A stretch of DNA of 64,000 nt from Ailurus styani (GCA_002007465.1 LNAC01001214.1:63052-127051), one strand, 5' to 3'; counted from the stretch's first letter, positions 35,311 to 47,600 are shown. Made by a program: numbers and translations. The notes: generated by a model not told the origin, from the letters alone.

Positions 35311-35840
35311 TAGTAAGAAGTTGCTATGGCCCAGGTCAAAGAGATTGCTGCCTATGTTCTCCTCTAGGATTTTGATATTTCCTTATTTAGGTCTTTCATC
35401 CATTTTGGATTTATTTTTGTGTAAGGAAGTGGCCCAGTTTTCCCAGCACCATTTGTTGAAGAGATTGTCTTTTTTTCCATTGGTTATTCTTTCCTGCTTT
35501 GTTGAAGATTAGTTGACCATATAGTTGTGGGTCCATTTCTGGGTTTTCTATTCTGTTCCATTGATCTATGTGTGTGTTTTTGTGTTAGTACTATAATGTC
35601 TTGATGACTACAGCTTTATAATATAGCTGGAAGTCTGGAACAGTCATGCATTCAGCTTTGCTTTCCTTTTTCAAGGTTGCTTTGGTGTTTGGAGTATTTT
35701 CTGGTTCCATACAAAATTTAGCATTGTTTGTTCTAGCTTTGTGAAAAATGCTGGTGATATTTTGAGAGGGATTGCATTAAATGTGTGGTTTGCTTTGGGT
35801 AGTATAGACTAAATGTCTTTTAATTTAAACAGTACTCTTA

Positions 35841-36057
35841 GAGGGATGCAAACTGTAGGAGGTCTTAACTATAGAGAACAAATTGAGGGTTGATGGAGGG
35901 GAGGTGGGCTGGGAGTGCACTAAATGGGTGATAGGTATTAAGGAGGGCTCTTGTGTTGAGCACTTGGTGTTTTATGTAAGTAATGAATCACTAAATTCTG
36001 AGACCAGTATTACAGTCTACTTTAGCTAACTAGAATCTAAATAAAAAATGGAAAAAT
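35841..36057 (+). mobile_element. Short L1 3' end (sense)
   Basis: Resembles the L1 3' end ('gttgatggaggggaggtgggctggg' to 'ctagaatctaaataaaaaatgg'). Imperfect duplication AACAGTACTCTTA / AATAGCACTCTTA flanks it. Confidence 0.8.
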
Positions 36058-36404
36058 ATAAATAGCACTCTTAATAGGAAGTGATTGGAAGTTGTGCAGC
36101 TTAAATTCTGCATCCAACTTAAAAGTCTCAATTGCTGATTCAGAGACTGCTACTTATTTTTACATTTATGTAGGTAAACTAATTGTGAAAAGCTCCAGTA
36201 AACTAGATATGGATGAACTGGATAAACTTGGTGTAGTACAAAACTAGAATATTTGTTGAGAGGATGAAGATGAACTCTGTCCAAAATACAAGCTTTTTCC
36301 TAATCTTTAATGATGTCTTAGTCCTTAGTGATGAAATTTTTTTAGTCTTTTTTCGCCTCCCCCTGAAATTTCTTAGTTCTTAGTGCTAACTTTTTTTAAA
36401 AAAA
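36058..36404. other. Spacer between L1 copies
   Basis: AT-rich sequence, nothing recognised. Confidence 0.4.
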
Positions 36405-37177
36405 AAGTTATGCCAGACACATGAAAACATGCTCAACATCACTCAGCATCATGGAAATACAAATCAAAACCACAATGATACCACCTCATATGAGCCAGAA
36501 TGGCTAAAATTAACAACTCAGGAAACATCAGATGTTGATGAGGATGTGGAGAAAGGGGGGAACCCTCTTCACTGTTGGTAGGAATGCAAACTGGTACAGC
36601 CACTCTGAAAAATGGTATGGAGGTTCTTTAAAAGTTAAAAATAGAGCTACCCTATGACTGGCAACTGCACTACTAGGTATTTATTCAAAGGATACAGACA
36701 TAGCGTTTCAAGGGGACACATGAACCCCAATGTTTATAGCAGCAGTGTCCACTGTAGCTAAAATATGGGAAGAGACCAGATGTCCATTGACAGATGAATG
36801 GATAAAGATGTGGTCTATATACATAATGGAATATTACTTAGCCATCAAAAAGGAATGAATGCTTGCCATTTGCAACAACATGGAAGGAACTAGAGGGTAT
36901 TATGCTAAGCAAAGTCAGTCAGTCTGAGAAAGACAAACAGCATATGATTTCACTCATATGTGAAATTTAAGAAACAAAACAGATGAACATGGGGGAGAGA
37001 AGGAAAAATAAGATGAAAATAGGGGTGGGGGGAAGGGATAAGTGGGTGATGGGCATTAAGGAAGGCACCTGATGTAATGAGCACTGGGTGTTATATGCAA
37101 CTGATGAATCAATAAATTCTATCCCTGAAACTATTAATACAGTATATGTTAAATTGAATTTAAATAAATTAAAAAAT
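36405..37177 (+). mobile_element. 5'-truncated L1 (sense)
   Basis: Late ORF2 to 3' end of L1 ('catgctcaacatcactcagcatc' to 'tttaaataaattaaaaaa'). Possible imperfect duplication GTTATGCCAGAC / GTTATGTCGGAT at 36407 and 37179. Confidence 0.88.
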
Positions 37178-37348
37178 GTTATGTCGGATAAAAATTCAAT
37201 TCAAAACTCACATGTAGGAATCATTGGTTCACAAAATAAGATTTGGGAAATGAGCTTAAAATTGAGGCATAACTTTTAGGGGAAAATTAAAGTAAAACAC
37301 ATGATAAGGATAAAATTAGGTTTTATGATTGAAACTACTTTAAAGGCA

Positions 37349-38099
37349 TTTTTTTTCTTTTTTTTTTTTAATTATTATTATTTTCCCCAGGGGTACAGGT
37401 CTGTGAATCATCAGGCTTACACCTTTCACAGCATTCACCAAAGCACAATCCCTCCCCAATGTACATAACCCATCCACCCTATCCCTACCCTCCCACCCCC
37501 CAGTAACCCTCAGTTTGTTTTGCGAGATTAGGAGTCTCTTATGGTTTCCTTCCCCATCCCATCTTGTTTCATTATTTTTCCCTCCCTACCTCCCACAACA
37601 CCCCACCCTGACCCTCAAGTTCCTCATATCAGAGAGATCATATGATAATTGTCTTTCTCTGACTTATTTTGCTCAGCATAATACCCTCTAGTTCCATCCA
37701 CGTCATTGCAAATGGCAAGATTTCGTTTCTTTTGATAGCTGCATAGTATTCCATTGTATATATATACCACATCTTCTTTATCCATTCATCTGTTGATGGA
37801 CATCTAGGTTCTTTCCATAGTTTGGCTATTGTGGACATTGCTGCTATAAACATTCAGGTGCGTGTGCCCCTGAGGATCACTACCTTTGTATCTTTAGGGT
37901 AAATACCCAGTAGTGCGATTGCTGGTTCATAGGGTAGCTCTATTTTCAACTTTTTGAGGAACCTCCATACTGTTTTCCAGAGTGGCTGCACCAGCTTGCA
38001 TTCCCACCAACAGTGTAGGAGGGTTCCCCTTTCTCCGCATCCTTGCCAACATCTGTCATTTCCTGACTTGTTGATTTTAGCCATTCTGACTGGTGTGAG
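37349..38099 (-). mobile_element. 5'-truncated L1 (antisense) with clear duplication
   Basis: Begins with an oligo-T stretch and the inverted L1 3' end, ends within ORF2. Flanks GAAACTACTTTAAAGGCA (37331-37348) and GAAACCACTTTAAAGGCA (38100-38117) differ at one base. The minus strand keeps ORF2 pieces at 37638-37853 and 37854-38084, so this insertion is fairly young. Confidence 0.95.
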
Positions 38100-38334
38100 G
38101 AAACCACTTTAAAGGCACTTTAGGAGCAGAAGTGTAAATACTACTAGTATCACACAAAAACTTGTAGTATCTTTAGAAAATCTTTTGATTTCGGTTCCTT
38201 TCACATATTTTGAGGCATTTAAAATTTAAATAGATACCTTTAAATCTAACATATGATGTACTTCTAAAAACATTTTAAATAATGTTCAATACTTTTCTGT
38301 ACAAAGCTTAATTGAGGCAATTTATCACTGTAGC

Positions 38335-38570
38335 TAAGGGCCTGGGCTGTCTTAGTTCAAAGACTTAGTTCAAAGACATCACTTACCAGCAGTATAATCT
38401 TGGGTAAGTTATGTAACCTCTAGTCCTTACATTTCCTCAATTTAAAAATGGAGGAACAATATACTTCATTTGTTTTGAGGAACAATGATAGATATAAACC
38501 CACTCAGAACAGAACCTGGTAGAGGGTTAACACTGCGTATGTGTTTGGTGTTTTTATTATTCAATGAGAT
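38335..38570. repeat. MIR-like SINE
   Basis: Contains the MIR-type core 'cttgggtaagttatgtaacctct' followed by 'cctcaatttaaaaatgg'. Confidence 0.65.
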
Positions 38571-38739
38571 GACAAGCTAAGGGAAAAATAATTTATTTCT
38601 CAAAAACACAGCAGGCTTAACAAGGGTAGAAATAATTCAGGGATTTTAGTAATATAGGCTGCCCCTTTAATTAACATTTATTAGCAAACTTTACATTATA
38701 TATTTCTCAGAGCAAGTTTCCAACCAAATTTTTAAAAAA

Positions 38740-39010
38740 GGCTTTACTGAAGTATAATGAGCATACAAAATCTCACATATAGAAATGTACAATTTTAACA
38801 GGTACCCAGTAGCTCGCTATGATCCTATAGTAGTTAGTACTCTGCACTATAAAATGCACAATTTGAAAAGTCCTGACATGTATATACAAATCATAGTCTC
38901 ACTACAGTCAAGATAGAGAACACATCCACTACCCACAAATTTCTGTGTACCAGTTTGTACTCCTTCCTTTCTTTCCCCTAGGCAACCACTGATCTATTTT
39001 CTGTCAGTAC
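38740..39010 (-). repeat. Ancient L1-type 3' end remnant
   Basis: 'ctttactgaagtataatgagcatacaaa' and 'cactacagtcaagatagagaacacatcc' are typical of old antisense L1 3' regions. Confidence 0.5.
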
Positions 39011-39197
39011 CCATTAGTAAACTATTATGTTTCATTAGCAGATGGTGGTATGTATTAAATATTTGACTCAAGGTAGAGAAAGAAATCAAAGAACACAGAA
39101 GGGTAGTTAACCACAAAAAAAGTTTTTAAAGATGAAGGTAATTTAAAGTATTTCTGTGAAAAAATTAAAAAAATAAGTTACCAATGAAAGCCTGATG

Positions 39198-39391
39198 GGG
39201 TACCTGGGTGGCTGTCAGTTAAGCATCATACTCTTCATTTCAGCTCAGGTCATGATCTCAGGGTTGTGAGACTGAGGCCTGCATCATGCTCCACACTGGG
39301 TGTGGAGTCTGCTTAAGATTCTCTCCTTCTCCCTTTGCCCCTCCGCATCTGCACTTGCACTCTGTCTCTAAAAAAAAAAAAAAAAAATAAA
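39198..39391 (+). mobile_element. Can-SINE (sense)
   Basis: Head 'ggtacctgggtggctgtcag' and an A-tail at 39371-39387. Possible duplication AAAGCCTGATG / AAAGCTTGAGA. Confidence 0.88.
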
Positions 39392-39584
39392 AAGCTTGAG
39401 AAAATTTTACTTCACTGATAGTTGACTTATGATATCTAGTAACCAATGGTGTTACTGACATTTATGTGGCTTTCATATTTTTATATTTCATTAAGTAACT
39501 TAGTCAACAAGAGTTGATTGGTTGTTTAGCTACGTCAGGGATTGGAAGAGGGCATACTTGTGGCAGGGAGATCACCTAGACCTG

Positions 39585-39895
39585 TGTTATCCAATACATT
39601 AGCCACTAGCCACATATGGCTACTTATTTATTAATTTTTAAATATTTTATTTTTAAGTAATCTCTACACCCAATGTGGGGCTTGAACTCACAACCCTGAG
39701 ACTGAGAGTCACTTGCTCCACTGACTGAGCCAGCCAGGCACCCCAACACGTAGCTATTCAAACTTAAAAATTTAGTTCAATTGCACTAGCCACATTTTAA
39801 AGTTTCAAGAGTCCTACACATGGCCAGTGAACACTGTATTAGACAGTACAGATACAGAAATTTCTATCACTGCTGAAAGTTCTATTGGACAGAAC
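39585..39895. repeat. MER5A-like DNA transposon split by a SINE
   Basis: MER5A-type phrases on both sides of the inserted SINE: 'agccactagccacatatggctac' (39600-39622) and 'ttgcactagccacattttaaag' (39780-39801). Confidence 0.7.
39630..39744 (-). mobile_element. Short Can-SINE (antisense) in MER5A
   Basis: 'tttttaagtaatctctacacccaa' to 'actgagccagccaggcacccc', the shorter Can-SINE form. Confidence 0.85.
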
Positions 39896-39899
39896 TGAT

Positions 39900-40985
39900 T
39901 AAGAAGATTCCTGAGATACATGATCTACAGTGGAGGTGGGGAAGGTCTAAACTAAAGCAATGGCAATCAAGTGGAGAGGGGGGATCTCTAATGATAATGT
40001 ACTGCAGAGTGAAGACAGGTGGATTCATTTAGGATGTCTTCTATGTTTCTCCCCAGGTAAACGGGTAGATGGTAGAACCATTCACCAACAAAATACAGAA
40101 GTAGGAGTTGGGAAAGGGGATGAAATCATGTTTGTACTCAGTGAGAGGTAATCCTTGCAAAGGCCAGTGGTCTTAGAAGCTGCTGGATCTCAGAATGTGA
40201 TCTGTGGGGAATCTGGGTGGAGATAGTGTTCTATGAAAAGGAACAGTAGCCATGGGAAGGGGCCATGTACTTTGGCAAGGGGTCTCAGAGAGAGCAGGCT
40301 TCATGATGCATGAGATGGTCATAGGCTAGCATCAGAGCCTGAGAAGTCCTGGCATGTAGGGTAAGGTTTTCAAACATGAGTGGGTCATGAAATCAGTGGC
40401 ATAGGTCTCCACCAGCATTAAAAAAAAAAAAAAGTATAGGAAATATTAATATGCTTTGTAGGTAATTTGAGTAAAGATCTTTTCCTGAAACTTTTGTTAT
40501 ATTTACACAAATATATGTGTATTGGGTTACAAGGTAAAACTATTTTTGGGTTATGGTCCAATTAGTTTGAATGTCACTGATTTATAAAATGAATACCACA
40601 GACTATAAGCTACATACAAACTGGAACAAGTGTCTTTTTCTTCATTACATAAAATCCTGGCAGAGTAGACACTCAGTGAAGACATAGTACATGAAAGACT
40701 AATCAAAAGGCTAGAGAAGGGGAAACCCAGGACAAGGGTGACTTAGAAGCTAAAGAAGGATGAGAGAGAATAAATAACCTAGCATCGGATGTCAGTGATT
40801 TGGTGATATTCAGAGCACGATGACCTTATTTCTGCAATTTCTGTGGACTGACAGAAGCAGAAGCTAATCTGCAGAACTAAATGGGAGAGGAGTGGAGAGG
40901 AAATAACGGAGAGACATCTGTTTTGTATTGAAGATGTGAAAGCTGAGTATGTGTCTGGAAGAGATACAGGAAAGGTATGCTCCAG
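39900..40985. other. Intergenic, no feature recognised
   Basis: No gene or complete repeat. A short A-run lies at 40420-40433. Confidence 0.45.
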
Positions 40986-40999
40986 AACTAATGATTCCA

Positions 41000-41400
41000 T
41001 TCATTAGCCCTATGTGGCTATTTAAATTAGAATTAATTTTTTTAAAACTTTCTATGAGTCGAAATGTCACCTTTTTAAAAAAAATTTGTCAGAGAGAGAG
41101 AGATAGAGGGAGCACACAAGCAGGGAGCGCAGGAGGCAGAGCAGGCAGAGGGAGGAAGCAGGCTCCCCACTGAGAAAGACTCCCAACGTGGGACTCAATC
41201 CCAGGACTCTGGGATCATGAACGGAGCTGAAGGCAGACACTTAACTAACTGAGCCACCCAGGTGTCCCTAGAATTAAATTTTAGACTACTGGTCCTTAAT
41301 AATACTAGCTCCATTACAAGTGCTACATATGGCTACATATGGCTAGTGGCTCCATTACATATGGCTACATATGGCTAGTGGCTACAATACTGCTCAGAGC
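41000..41400. repeat. MER5A-like transposon split by a SINE
   Basis: 'agccctatgtggctatttaaatt' (41006-41027) continues after the SINE with 'acatatggctagtggct'. The last part contains a local duplication of 'ggctacatatggctagtggct' (41331-41384). Confidence 0.65.
41075..41268 (-). mobile_element. Can-SINE (antisense)
   Basis: Inverted SINE from 'aatttgtcagagagagag' to 'gagccacccaggtgtccc'. The apparent duplication TAGAATTAATTTT / TAGAATTAAATTT (41028-41040, 41269-41281) leaves about 34 extra bases between tail and left flank. Confidence 0.88.
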
Positions 41401-42140
41401 TGACACAGAACATTTGTCAGTAAGTCTACTGGAGAGTGTTGTTCTAGAAAAAAGTTTTAATTCATCATGTCTGTGCTGGCCTCCATAAAACAAGCCAGTG
41501 TACACTGCTCCCAAACTACTCCTACTTGAAACATTACCCAAATCCAGCAAAAAACAAAAAACAAAAAAAACCCCAAAACTGCTAGAGAAATTACAATCAA
41601 TAAATGATATTACATTTGGTCTCAGTAAGAGTTAACCCTAGGAAAGGCCAGTGGAGATAACAGGGAGGCTAGTGAACTTGAGGATGTGATCTAGGAGTAG
41701 TCATGGCATTACATGCATTCATGATGTTATCCCACCCAATGCGACAAAAATAGGTCGACAACTAGAAGAAGCTCACCACTGCTAATGACTGAATGCACAG
41801 GGGAAAGGACCTGAATGAAGGGACCTATAAGGATGACAGGTATTGCAGTACTGCTTGATATAAAAGGTCTGAAGAATTCAGGCTAGGTTAGACAGAAGAT
41901 GGTGGGTAAAGTGGGCGTCATTACAGTGAAATTCCAGTTTTAAAAAATTAAAGTTACTAGCAGAGAACAAATAAATACATTGTTTCTGATTTCTATATGT
42001 AATTTTCCTGGCTGCCTTAATAACAAAAAAGGATGTTATAGAAGACAGGTATCATTATCCACAAGGTCTGTCTACTTAGACGCTTTAACTCAGTTTCCCT
42101 ATGACTCACTGGCGAAGTAACTTCTAGAATATAAAAAATA
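41401..42140. other. Intergenic, no feature recognised
   Basis: Nothing recognised apart from a short A/C-rich run at 41548-41577. Confidence 0.45.
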
Positions 42141-42358
42141 GGGGCGCCTGGGTGGCTCAGTGGGTTAAAGCCGCTGCCTTTGGCTCAGGTCATGATCCCA
42201 GGGTCCTGGGATCGAGGCCCACATCGGGCTCTCTGCTCAGCGGGTGCCTCCTCCTCTCTCCTCGCCCCGGAAGTTCCTCCTCTCTCCTCTCTCTCTGCCT
42301 ACTTGTAATCTCTCTCTCTGTGTCAAATGAATAAATAAAATCTTAAAAAAAAATAATA
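42141..42358 (+). mobile_element. Can-SINE (sense), young-looking
   Basis: Near-consensus head GGGGCGCCTGGGTGGCTCAG, tail motif 'cctacttgtaatctctctctctgtg' and 'aataaataaaatctt' followed by A-runs. This is the subtype I associate with mustelids. AATAAAAAATA-like flanks on both sides. Confidence 0.95.
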
Positions 42359-42413
42359 AATAAAAAATAAAATTTCCAACTTTGTGGACAAAATCTGTTT
42401 TAAATCACTTATT

Positions 42414-42590
42414 TTCCTTTTCTTTTTAAAAAGATTTTATCTATTTACTTGAGAGAGAGAACAGGAGCAGGGAGGGAGAAGCAGGCGTCCCTTGAGCAGG
42501 GAGCCCCATGCAGGGCTCGATCTCAGAACGCTGGGATCATCACCTGAGCCGAAGGCAGCCCCTTAACCGACTGAGCCACCCAGGCGCTCC
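42414..42590 (-). mobile_element. Can-SINE (antisense)
   Basis: 'aaaaagattttatctatttac' to 'gagccacccaggcgctcc'. Flanked by TTAAATCACTTATT / TTAAATCACTTTTA (42400, 42591). Confidence 0.92.
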
Positions 42591-42929
42591 TTAAATCACT
42601 TTTAAAGTAATATATTTGGCTCTACTTCTTTATTTTTGTTTGTGGTTATTCATGCGGCGAGGGAATGGAGGGAAGAAGTCCAAAGGGAAGAAAGAACATT
42701 CGGTCCATTTGCCTTCTCCACCTCAGGGCAATCCTTGAGGCAGCTCTCAGTAAATTAGGTCTTTTGCAAAAATAAAATACGAACCCTCAAGTCTTCCCCT
42801 TAAGCCTAGCCTGGCAATATCCAGAAGTGACCACCGGGTCGTTCAGGTCGGGTCCTTTCGCTGATATACGAGGCAAGATAACAAACTCCTCGCGGGCCTT
42901 TAAGCACCGAGCTCAGGTGGCCTAGGGTT

Positions 42930-43730
42930 CTAACGGCTGCTTGAGGGGGAAACGACGTTCTGCGGGTGTGGGCTGGGATCGGCGTGGGGCTGGCGAAGCG
43001 CCGCGCCGGGATCACCGTCATGGCGCCGGCAGGCGGCCCCGAGGGGACACATTTACCTATCCCAGCTGTTCGTTCATCCATCGTTACTAAGGCACCGCTG
43101 ACTTCCCGGGGTGGTCAGTTACTTCTGGAAAACGACCTTCCGTCCTGACTGCGGAGTAGGATCATCCCCAGACTCGAGCCACCACACGGCCTCCGCGGCG
43201 GAACCTAACAAGTTCACGTCAGGTGCCGCTGCGAACTTCCCGGGCGAGGCCGGAAGTGGCTTTCCGGCAGCCTGCGCCGCCGCGCCTAAAGCAAAATGGC
43301 AGCACTCTCCGAAGGGATTGTCCAATCTTCGTATTATTTCTGCCACTTCCCTATCCACCAGGGACTCTCGACTTCCATCACTGATCCAGTGTTTCTCAGC
43401 ATAACACGCTGATGTTTCAGGTTCATTCAGCTGGGGTGGAGGATGGGGTGGAGGCAATGTACGGCGGCGACCGTGAGCGCCGTAGGCGCCATTTTGTACG
43501 GAAACCATAGACCAAGCGGGAACGAGCTACTGGGGAACCAAGACGTGGCCCCGCGGACCAGAGAGCGTGTGGGGAGGGGCGAAAGAGCGGGGGGGCGGGG
43601 TTAGCGGATGATGTGTTTCCGCTTCCTCTCCGCCCAGTCGTATTTGGTTGGATGGGCTTGTTGCGGGGAGGGAGGGGGAAGATTGTTTGCCGTGGAGGAG
43701 CTCAGTGTACGGGAAGGTAAACCGAGGTAA
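42930..43730 (+). promoter_or_regulatory. SH3BP5L: SH3BP5L CpG-island promoter and noncoding first exon
   Basis: CpG-rich stretch with an ETS/GABPA-type CCGGAAGTGG (43250-43259) and YY1-type sites (CAAAATGGC, 43292-43300; GCGCCATTTTG, 43486-43496). No TATA box is seen. A strong donor GAG|GTAAGG (junction 43726/43727) could end a noncoding first exon joining the acceptor CTGCAG at about 44200, upstream of the start codon. The balanced motifs on both strands suggest divergent initiation. Confidence 0.75.
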
Positions 43731-44627
43731 GGTTGTGTGCCGTGGGGGCTGGAATCTTTGCGCCCGACTGTGGAGGACTGGGGGCAGGGTCTTCGGGATT
43801 TGAGGGAGAGTGTGGGGTTGGAAGCAGGAGGCTCAGACTGTCCTCAGGTTTAGAGAGAGGAGGTGGGGCGGGGCTGGGGGTTACTAGGTGAGCTGCAAAG
43901 CCCGGGTCGTGGGTGGGGTGGAGTAGGGGCGGGCTGAAGGAAAGGGAGGGTGGAGAGAGGGCAGGAGCTCGGAGGGAAGTCTGGAAAGTGCTGGTCGGGG
44001 AGGGGCTGGGTGGGACTCGGGAGGTGTAGGACCTCTAGTCCTTGAGGGCTGAGAAAAGTAGTTGCGGTGGGGTCTGCTCAGAATATGGGAGTCTGGAAGG
44101 ACGAGAGTGGAGTTCTTGGGAGGCTGAGGGTTTGGAAGGAGCTGGTGGCCCAAGTATGTTCTGATGCTGCCCATGTACTTGGCCTTTGTTTCCCCTGCAG
44201 CTCCCCAGAGACTGTCATCCCGCAGCCTCGGTTCGGGCCCAGCCTTCTCTCTCCAGCTGCCACTACAGCCTGGAGGCGCCTGCCTCCGCCCTCCCGAATG
44301 GTGCTACTCCTCGCAGGCCTCGGCCCGGGATCCAAACCCCCTTTGCCCCCTGCCTCGGAGCGCTTGCTCCGGGTCTCTCCTGGTGGACTCCCCGTGACCG
44401 GCAGGGAAGAACTTTTCCACAGACAAGGCTATAGCTCCAGGAACCCCGCCAACGACTTGAATCTTGGCCTCTAACCCAGTGTGAGGTTATTCCTCTGTCC
44501 CCTTTTCCACCCGCCGAGAAGAGAAACCCTTCTTGCAATCCAGAGCCCAGGAAGCCCCAAGCTGGGGCCCTGGTCCCAGCATGTCAGTCCTCTCTTGTGC
44601 ATAGGGCTGTGCCCTCTCCCCATTAGC

Positions 44628-47600
44628 ATGGCTGAATTCAGGCCGGTTCCAGGGGGGCGGGAGACCCCGCAGGGGGAGCTTCGGTCTGAGGTTGTAGAGG
44701 ATGAAGTCCCTCGGAGCCCAGTCGCAGAGGAGCCTGGAAGAGGTGGAAGCAACAGCAGTGAGGCCAAATTGTCTCCAAGAGAAGAGGAAGAACTGGATCC
44801 TCGAATACAGGTGAGAAGGCTAAGGGCAAGGGAGAGACAGGGAGCCCAGATTCCAGTTCTCCTGAAGAGCTGTCAGATAAATGAAGGGTTAGATCTGTTC
44901 TCTCTCCCATGGAATAGGGGAGGAAAGGAAAGCACGCTTGTCAGCCAATCATCGCAGTATGGTGTGACAAGTGCTAAAAGAGCTGTGTGATGCCAGTGTA
45001 GAGAAGGGCCTGCCTCAGTGCCTGGGGTGTGTTGCTGAAGGCTTAACTGACAAAGTGAAGCAAAAAATTGGCATCAGATTCAGGGCCTCGTTTAGGTCAG
45101 TGGAGGACAGAACTCTTGTTCTCCTTTCTAAACAAGTAAAGAGGCTGTTGGCTCAGAGATGCGATGTGGGAGGAGGTGATTTTGAGATTGGGAGGCAGTT
45201 TTGAGTCTTCCCTTCTCTCCTCTCCTCGTCAGTGCCTCCCAAGAATGTTCACATCTCTAAAGGGTGAGACATTCCATGTCTCACAGTGGCTCAACAGATT
45301 GAGGCCTACAAGGAAATCCGATGTGTTTAGGGAGCGGTCATCAGCCGTGGTCAGTCTTTAATAACACAAATTCCCAGTTCTGAGGATGCTGGTTATAACC
45401 AATGAACAGAAAAACTGATTTATTACCTTGGAGTATTGACAGGCTAGTAGTTGTTAGGATGGGCAGATCTTTGAAGGGGACCTCGGAGCAATGGGTGAGG
45501 AGGACAGGCACTCTTGCGGATGAGATGCTTGGTTGGCCAAGGTGGGATTGTAGTGGTTCTGGGAAAGCAACTTGGGCAGGTGAGGGCAGGAAGGTCTTGT
45601 GTGTTGGGGGCTGAGTCTGCTGTAGGGTCTGGCAGCATCTCCGGGATTTTGATGTGAAGGTGACTCACACCTCTGTAGGTGAGCAAGAGCATCTCAGGGC
45701 TGGCATTCCTGGGCTTCTCTGACAACAGACCTTTATTAGGTTGTTTCTGTGAGTCAAGAATAAATCAGATCTGATCCTAGTATCCTCCTGCCCTCTTGTT
45801 GGGGGTTCTCTGGACGTTGGGGCAGGGAAACTGTCCATACTTACGTTGGAGCTGTGGTGAGCCATTCATTTACTGGCGTGAGTCAATAATTTATTTCTGC
45901 CTTGTCTCATGGGTGTTGCATTGAAAACAGCTCAGTTTCTCCTGTTAGTTACACAGATTTGTCGTCTACTGAGGAACTAAGTTGTAGGGAAAAATGCGTT
46001 GGGCTGAGATTGAAGCAACCTCCAACCTCATGATTTGTGATTTTCATGCAAGTTATGTAATCTCTGAGCCTTACCTCCTTCATCTATAAAGTGAGGAGTT
46101 GGTCAAGCTGATTTGCATAACTCATCGCTCTGCTCTAACATAGTCCTGATTCTTTTCTGTCACAACTCTTCTGCTTATCTCTTGGTGAAAGTTTCTAGGT
46201 AGTACTTTGGGAAAGAGACCCCTCTCTGTTCTGTGGGGAGGACGGCTGTGTGATGCACTTCATAGATCTCCTTCCAACGTTGCTTGCTGTGCTCCAGGGG
46301 AGAATCTGCTGTGGGTGGTTTCTTTGTTCAGTCTCTCCTGCTCCTGTGTGTTTTTCCAGTGCCCACACAGGCAAAGGCCGCCGTGCGAAGAGTCACACTC
46401 ATGTTGTGCTGTTCAATAAAGTAACTGATAGCTGCATGTGGCTACTTAAGTAAAATCAATTAAAACTAAGTAAAAAGTAGAAATGCAGTTCTCCAGCTGC
46501 TCTTGGTATTGCAGAAGTAGAACATTTCCACCATCAGAGTCCTATTGGATGAGCTGTGTGAGGGTCGGAGAGTACCAAGCAGGCATAAGATTTGCCTTGA
46601 ATCCGGGGAGCTTGTAGTGTTACTGGAGCGAGAGGGACAGGCAGACCTTAGTCTCTCTTCCTGAACATGGAGGCACATTGTGGAGTGGTGTGGGTTATGT
46701 AGGGAGGGAAGGTCTTGTCGTAGAGGCCTCTGCCTTTGATGGCACACTCGTGGTTGGGCCAGTGCTCTGCCCTTAGCGGGGCCTTCACATCTTTTTGCCA
46801 TGTAGGAGAGGTAGCCTGATGTGAGGGGCGCCTCTCACAGAGACAGCTGGTAGCATTCAACCCTTCTGCATTTGGAAGACATTGGGATATGTGTCATTTG
46901 AGCTCCCTCTTGGTGTTGACAGTGCACAAGACCATGGTATTAGGGGATAACTGTTTCAGTGCTTTAAGTGGATTCTCAGTGTATTTTGTGGGTCTCCACC
47001 AATAGATCTGTCGTAGTCCACCAGCAGGTTTTAAAAACACCCATCCCTGAGCCATGCCCAGACATGTGAATTCTGGTCTTGGTAAGGTGAAAAGTGGATC
47101 TCAAGCGCGGGTGGGGGGTGCACTCAGCCCAGATGGCAGAGAGCCTTGGGCCCAGGGACCATGGACTGGGGCCCCTGCCGGGGTCTCTCAGGCACGGTTG
47201 GTCGCCGGCTGTGACCGTCCTGGGACTGTGGGCTTAGGACCATACCCGCGGCCACCCGATTTCACCAGTTGCCCCTTAAAACCTTTTGCTCTTTTTGAGT
47301 GCTTTTAACCAGGACTCCAAGTTAATGCTGGTCCCCAAGCACAGGGCACTTTTGTACTGGGGTATTACTTTCCAGTGTGTCACTTCTGGTGGCTCCCTCC
47401 CCCTTCTGTTTATCTTCTGATATCAGTCCGAGCGCTCCCACCTTGCTTTCCCTCACTGGTGATGATCTTCTGCCCCCGTAGAGATCTAGAAGTGTATAAT
47501 CTTACATCTCAGGCTGATTTCATAGGCGCTCAGAGTGTTCTGGTTGATATTTAGCTCACTTCAGGGGACCCGTTGTAACAGGGATTCCCACTTCTCCGCC

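Larger units (their letters stand above)
33502..35820 (-). mobile_element. L1 (antisense), host of nested insertions
   Basis: Antisense L1 running from its 3' UTR (33502) through the last part of ORF2; the homology continues cleanly after nested elements at 34644-35310 and ends near 35820. The minus strand encodes broken ORF2 pieces (33814-34359 with the [10 protein letters not shown] segment). An (AC)n run at 33912-33932 lies within it. It is older than the inserted elements. Confidence 0.88.

Noticed and set aside
43119..43508. 129-codon minus-strand frame in the SH3BP5L promoter as a gene
   Set aside because: CpG islands often leave open frames by chance and I recognise no product; kept only as part of a low-interest promoter observation.
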